This document shows positions 60,148 through 64,000 of a stretch of DNA of 64,000 nucleotides, in pieces. The stretch is taken from NCBI GenBank assembly GCA_016183615.1, contig JACPEG010000049.1, positions 47,887 through 111,886 on the forward strand, given 5' to 3'. The position numbers and the translations under genes are program-made. The number at the start of each line of letters is the position of its first letter. The first letter of the stretch is position 1. The notes beneath the pieces are model-generated. The model made no database searches. It worked only from the letters and a program-made list of their open reading frames with translations, and was not told the origin of the DNA. The DNA is from Betaproteobacteria bacterium. GTDB taxonomy: Bacteria > Pseudomonadota > Gammaproteobacteria > Burkholderiales > UBA6910.

Positions 60148-61347
60148 TCAGGGGAACTGGTAAATCAGGACCCCGCCCTCTATGCCGCCGCTCAGGGTTG
60201 CCGGTATCGGAATGGGCTCAACTCCCAATGCGAGTTCCACCCCGAACCCTCCTGGCGTAAGGTGTCCCTTGAATAGCTTGCCCGCAAGATTGTCCCAGAG
60301 AAAGGAAACAGTGATGTCGGCGCCAACTATGGACGGTGGAGTCGGAATGCCCTCCGCCAGCAAGAAAAACTCGATCAACTCGTAGATAGCCGTCGGAGAG
60401 ATGCCAAGAGCCAGATTCCCGCCGAGAGGCAAATGCTCCTCCAAGCTCGTCGGCGGCCAAAATACCTTGACGCCACCGGCAATTCCGGCAAACAGGTTCC
60501 CCGACGCCGCCGACACCGAGGGGACGTAGAGCACCTCGGACCACGACCCGTCCGTCGGAATCATGAGGACGACGGCATGAAAGGTTCGAATTTCGCCAAT
60601 GTGAGCTTCAAGGCCGATGAGTGGCGCGATGATCCAGCTACCGGGCCGCAAGGCAGCTGGATAAAGCTTGGCCTGCCCCGAGTTCTCCGACAGTTTGAGC
60701 TGCCGGAGGTCGAAGTCGATTCCCAGCGCCTTCAGCTCGGCTATCCACTGCGGAGCCGTGCGCCCCCCGCAAACCTTGTCCGGCGCGAACAAGGCCCGGA
60801 ACCTCTCCCTGTTCCTCTTGATGGCGCTGCCGGCGTCGGCCATCTGCTTGAGGAATGGCACGTTATTCTTCGCGAAATCATCCGCCGCCTTCCTAACCTC
60901 CATGGACTTGAGCCTATCGATCGTCGGTCCCGCGGCGTTCTGGGTCAGGCTCTTCGCGAGCACTTGCAGCTCCTGCGGAATGGTCCCCGAGAGGATGGCC
61001 GTAACGGCCGCCTTGCAGACGCCCTGGCGTCTCTGCCGGTCTATCTCTTTCGCGGCGATCGTTTCACTCGGCTTCACGCACTTCGCTCCTTGCGCCAGGT
61101 CGGGAAGGAGGCCGTAGTCGCAAGGCTGCAGTCGCACCCACGGCGAACACGCGCCCTGATTATGCTTCCCGCAGTTGGGGTGGAAGCACCTGCCATCTGG
61201 GCCGATGGTCAGGTCCGCATTGCAGGGCGGAATCCTCCAGCAAGGTGTTTGACCCGTTGCGCCACAATCAGCTTGTGCACCAATGGGAAGAAAGGCGAGC
61301 AGCGTGCCGACGAAAAAACTCTTGAGCGCGAACGGCATGGTCTTCAT
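60148..61347 (-). CDS. Cysteine-rich exported protein of unknown function
   Basis: A 399-residue protein, family not recognised. Signal peptide (SFFVGTLLAFLPIGAQA) is followed by a Cys-rich segment of about 90 residues (eight Cys pairs such as CGATGQTPCWRIPPC, CFHPNCGKHNQGAC), then a helical part and a Gly/hydrophobic C-terminal part. It is preceded by a very strong ribosome site (AGGAGGGGG) and lies 23 bases after the TPR-secretin gene, so they are probably one unit. It may be a secretin cargo; that is inference. Confidence 0.6.
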   Translation of the reverse strand: MKTMPFALKSFFVGTLLAFLPIGAQADCGATGQTPCWRIPPCNADLTIGPDGRCFHPNCGKHNQGACSPWVRLQPCDYGLLPDLAQGAKCVKPSETIAAKEIDRQRRQGVCKAAVTAILSGTIPQELQVLAKSLTQNAAGPTIDRLKSMEVRKAADDFAKNNVPFLKQMADAGSAIKRNRERFRALFAPDKVCGGRTAPQWIAELKALGIDFDLRQLKLSENSGQAKLYPAALRPGSWIIAPLIGLEAHIGEIRTFHAVVLMIPTDGSWSEVLYVPSVSAASGNLFAGIAGGVKVFWPPTSLEEHLPLGGNLALGISPTAIYELIEFFLLAEGIPTPPSIVGADITVSFLWDNLAGKLFKGHLTPGGFGVELALGVEPIPIPATLSGGIEGGVLIYQFP

Positions 61348-61370
61348 ATCCCCCTCCTGAATGAAGCGGT

Positions 61371-63440
61371 CTAGTAATAAAGCATCTCTCTGAGATCCCG
61401 GAAAAACGCGTCTAACCGGGAAGGCACGCTCCAGTGCCGCAACGAAAGGTCGCCACTGCGGAATTGGAGGAAAAGTGTGTTTCCGTACGCGTGCCGGTAC
61501 GTTCCTTCGATGTTGTCGGGCACACCGCCGGGTGTCGCTTTCATCGCTTTCTCGATCAACGGCCGGTATTTCCTCTTCTCGGGATCGGGCAGCGTATCAA
61601 TGTGGCTCAGTGTTCTGGACATCACTTCGCTATCCATCATCGGAGCCCGCGGGGTGATCAGCACCAGCACCGAACTCGTAAAGTTCTCGGTCGTCTTCGT
61701 ACTGAAGAGGTATTGCAGCAGGGGAATGTCCCTCAGGACCGGAACTCCGCCGAAAGAGCGCTGCGTCTCCTGCTCCGAGAGGCCCGAGAGGATGAGCGTT
61801 TGTCCCATCTTCAGCACGACGTTCGCCGAAACCACATTGCGCGACGCTTGAAGCGACTGGTTGAAATTTATGTTCAGATTCACGTCCTCGATGAACGAAC
61901 GTTGTACCCGTATGGCGAGCGCGACGGTCTCGCTATCGATGAAGGTGGGCGTGACCGCCAGGCCAACCCCGACCGGCCTGTCGGTGACGATGCTCGACCC
62001 GGCGAGCTGGCCGGCAACGCCCAAAGTGATGTTTCGTCCCGAGAAGAATGTCGACGGCACACGGTCCAGGGCCACGAGGGACGGCTTCGCCAGCACCTCG
62101 GACCGGTTGTCGGTGGCGTTCGCGATATTCAGGGAATACGTAATGAGCGCATCAACACCGCCTGTCCCTGACTGCCGCCGCCGGGTAACCACGACCTCTC
62201 GCGTTTCGGCGCCATCTTTCCGCGTCGCAATGTCTACGGTCGACTTGTTTACCCCAAAAACGAACGTGAGATTTTGCAACAGGTTGACGCCGTAACTCGA
62301 TGAAGCGACATCCTCGGTTCTTATGAATGCAACATCGAGGACCACCATGGGGGGATTACCCGCCCCATGACAGGGGCTGGGCAGTGCGGGTACTGGCTCG
62401 ATACTGGCGCCGTCTCCGGACGGGCCGTAGGACGCAATTCCGGGGGGCGCGGTTCCCAGGCCGATGGACGGCAGCGCCGGGCCGTTGCCAAGTTCTTTGC
62501 ACTCGAACCATGCTTTGCGCACGCTACCAGCAGGGGGACTCTGAGCCGGGTTCTTCGATCCGGCGGGTCGCGCCTCCGATTCGGCCTTGGATTGAGATCC
62601 GGCATCGGCTGCGCCGGCGCCCGGGAGAATCGCGCCTTCGATCTCGCCCGAGGGCTTCGGCTGCGACGGGTGCTTGGACGCAGCAGGAATTTTGTTCTTA
62701 CTCGACTCGGCGGCCACGTGCCAGTCGCGCCACTGGTCGAGCCGCGCGTTGAGCCGCGCCCGCGCCCTGGGATCGCTTTCCAGGGCCGCGTAGCGAATCG
62801 AGGCGTCCTTCGCTGCCTGATGGTTGCCGGCAGCAGCGTTGGCCATCGCCAACGCGCGCAATGCGTTTGCGCTGCCGGGCAGCAATGACGCTGCCAATTC
62901 TGCAGCGGCACGTGCGCGGGTCAGGTCGTGCGCGTAGTACGCGGCACTGGCGAGACCCAGATACGCCTCGCCGCTTCGCGCCTCAATTTCGGTCGCGCGC
63001 CGAAAAGCCTCCAGCGATCCTGCATACTGCTTGGCCTCGAATTGCAACCGGCCCAGCTGAAGCGCCGCGTGATGGTGAGCGGGATCGTTGATCAGTGCCA
63101 GCTCGTAGCCAGCTACCGCGAGTCCGAGGACACCCTCGTTGCCCGCCATGTACTGCAGGTGATAGGCGAGCCCGTTGAGGAAGTGCAACCGCGCATCGGT
63201 CGGCGCGAACTTCAGACCCGCATTGAAAAGCCGTGACGCGTCCTCGTACCGGCGCTGGTCGAGGAACTTCAGCCCTTCGGCCGCAAGCACGCGATCTACC
63301 CGCACGTCGCGCTCTCGAGCCGAGGGAGGTGCGACCTCGGAAATGCCGGGGAACAGCAGGCCGCTGCAGCCGCCCAAAAGCGTCAGGAAGATCGAGACAA
63401 CGAGACTGGCCCAGCGCGACCGGGGGGCGACGGATCGCAA
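61371..63440 (-). CDS. Secretin-family outer-membrane lipoprotein with N-terminal TPR domain
   Basis: The lipobox is SIFLTLLGGC. TPR repeats follow (GLKFLDQRRYEDASRLFNAG, AYELALINDPAHHHAALQLG-type, SLEAFRRATEIEARSGEAYLG), then a low-complexity linker and a secretin domain: VVLDVAFIRTEDVASSSYGV, DRVPSTFFSGRNITLGVAGQ, GLAVTPTFI and the signature FGGVPVLRDIPLLQYLF. It ends with a region not usual in GspD. It resembles type II or pilus secretins but no other secretion genes are in view. The start is a guess: TTG 63440 with GAGAG upstream sets the signal peptide properly; the frame stays open to GTG 63671. Confidence 0.75.
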   Translation of the reverse strand: MRSVAPRSRWASLVVSIFLTLLGGCSGLLFPGISEVAPPSARERDVRVDRVLAAEGLKFLDQRRYEDASRLFNAGLKFAPTDARLHFLNGLAYHLQYMAGNEGVLGLAVAGYELALINDPAHHHAALQLGRLQFEAKQYAGSLEAFRRATEIEARSGEAYLGLASAAYYAHDLTRARAAAELAASLLPGSANALRALAMANAAAGNHQAAKDASIRYAALESDPRARARLNARLDQWRDWHVAAESSKNKIPAASKHPSQPKPSGEIEGAILPGAGAADAGSQSKAESEARPAGSKNPAQSPPAGSVRKAWFECKELGNGPALPSIGLGTAPPGIASYGPSGDGASIEPVPALPSPCHGAGNPPMVVLDVAFIRTEDVASSSYGVNLLQNLTFVFGVNKSTVDIATRKDGAETREVVVTRRRQSGTGGVDALITYSLNIANATDNRSEVLAKPSLVALDRVPSTFFSGRNITLGVAGQLAGSSIVTDRPVGVGLAVTPTFIDSETVALAIRVQRSFIEDVNLNINFNQSLQASRNVVSANVVLKMGQTLILSGLSEQETQRSFGGVPVLRDIPLLQYLFSTKTTENFTSSVLVLITPRAPMMDSEVMSRTLSHIDTLPDPEKRKYRPLIEKAMKATPGGVPDNIEGTYRHAYGNTLFLQFRSGDLSLRHWSVPSRLDAFFRDLREMLYY

Positions 63441-63713
63441 GATCTCTCGCCGGCGAGCCTGTGCTTCCGGCGCTGAGTGCGCATACACGAGCTCGTACGG
63501 ACGCGAGCGACACTCGGCGTGCGGCCATGCGCTGCGTGACCTCACTAGATAACCCTCCCCATTCGTGCTACCTTCTGTCCTAGAAAGGCCCGGACGCCGA
63601 AAAGTTGCGATTTCAGGGATCGGCTCGGAACGTGGCCTTTTGAATGCGCTTAGAGGTTCGGCCACTACCACGAAGAAGGCGGCGTTAACCGCCCAGGGTG
63701 GGAGTCCGTACGA

Positions 63714-63757
63714 AATACACTACGCCGAAGTTACGGCGACAACTTGATCTAGATCAA
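63714..63757 (-). promoter_or_regulatory. Perfect FNR/DNR-type box upstream of the TPR-secretin gene
   Basis: TTGATCTAGATCAA (63744-63757) fits TTGAT-N4-ATCAA exactly and is fully palindromic. A possible -10 (TGTATT on the minus strand, 63719-63714) would place the box at about -42. It would drive the secretin gene anaerobically, perhaps through the Crp/Fnr protein at 56025. The rest of 63441-63815 shows no gene except the open upstream extension of the secretin frame. Confidence 0.5.
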
Positions 63758-63815
63758 ACCTTCTGTTCGGAGGTCTTGACAGGAGCTTTTGTCAAATCTG
63801 GTGTACGCGGGCTGA

Positions 63816-64000
63816 TCAAGCGGCGGCCCTGCGTGGCGTTTGATTGCTGACTTTACGTCCCCGTTGCTGCACTTCAATCCCGTCGCGGAACTTCACTCCG
63901 CTGATCACCTTGGCGAGCCACTGGAAACCGCGGAGCCGGCGCCAGTTCTTCTCGGCGCTCTGGCCCAGCTTGAAGATCATCGCGAGCATTCCGTCGCGCG
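63816..64000 (-). CDS. IS256 (mutator)-family transposase, C-terminal end (cut by window edge)
   Basis: The last 60 residues of a transposase enter from the right edge: MLAMIFKLGQSAEKNWRRLR, GFQWLAKVISGVKFRDGIEV, ending RRAAA before the TGA at 63816-63818. The AEKxWRRLxG and VIxGVxFxDG pattern is typical of IS256-type transposases. An imperfect inverted element, TTGACA-N8-TGTCAA, lies just outside (63776-63795) and may be near the IS end. Confidence 0.75.
   Translation of the reverse strand, partial: RDGMLAMIFKLGQSAEKNWRRLRGFQWLAKVISGVKFRDGIEVQQRGRKVSNQTPRRAAA

Overview
The window is GC-rich, densely coded bacterial DNA. It looks betaproteobacterial (Rhodocyclales- or Nitrosomonadales-like). 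The grounds are the mix of phenylacetate-degradation genes, TRAP uptake, anaerobic ubiquinone genes (ubiUVT), a full Ccm system and many multiheme cytochromes. The family placement is inference. Both ends cut through genes: a TRAP binding protein on the left and an IS256-type transposase on the right.

About 0-16 kb is a carbon-uptake and aromatic-acid block. It holds a TRAP transporter (dctP-dctQ-dctM), a 2-oxoacid:ferredoxin oxidoreductase (korA-korB) with a rubrerythrin-like protein and a ferredoxin, an ABC-type solute-binding protein and phenylacetate-CoA ligase (paaK). A convergent paaG-paaH-paaJ set, paaY and an alpha/beta hydrolase follow. The ring-oxygenase genes paaABCDE and paaZ are not in the window.

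About 15.3-37.5 kb is the most striking part. Two small c-type cytochrome genes lie on the minus strand. Beside them is a long plus-strand series encoding 33 CXXCH haem sites in seven proteins, three NHL beta-propeller proteins, a parvulin-type prolyl isomerase, an outer-membrane beta-barrel and two haem-free helical exported proteins. It ends in ResB and CcsA (system II cytochrome c maturation) and a haem-copper-oxidase-like membrane protein with a TPR tail. Two of the cytochromes are small tetrahaem proteins with the general pattern of Geobacter OmcE, which polymerises into extracellular filaments. I read this as a candidate extracellular electron-transfer or cytochrome-filament locus. That is inference from gene content and motifs.

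About 37.5-46.4 kb is the complete ccmABCDEFGHI operon (system I cytochrome c maturation), then a degenerate CcsA-like membrane protein and a ResA-like thioredoxin. Having both maturation systems side by side fits a heavy haem load.

About 46.5-57.4 kb is an anaerobic block: a YhcC-type radical SAM gene, ubiU, ubiV, a lipoate-ligase/DUF116 fusion and ubiT. A class III ribonucleotide reductase follows, with its glycyl-radical segment encoded as a separate 61-residue protein, then nrdG, a Crp/Fnr-type regulator and a universal stress protein. A tandem NrdR-box pair lies before nrdD and an FNR-like promoter lies between the Sel1 and resA-like genes.

About 57.5-64 kb is accessory DNA: a lipocalin-like protein, a decayed hicBA pair, an IS200/IS605 element, an MliC-like lysozyme inhibitor, a cysteine-rich secreted protein, a TPR-secretin lipoprotein and the IS256-type fragment. 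Three families of short palindromic repeats are scattered between genes through the whole window.
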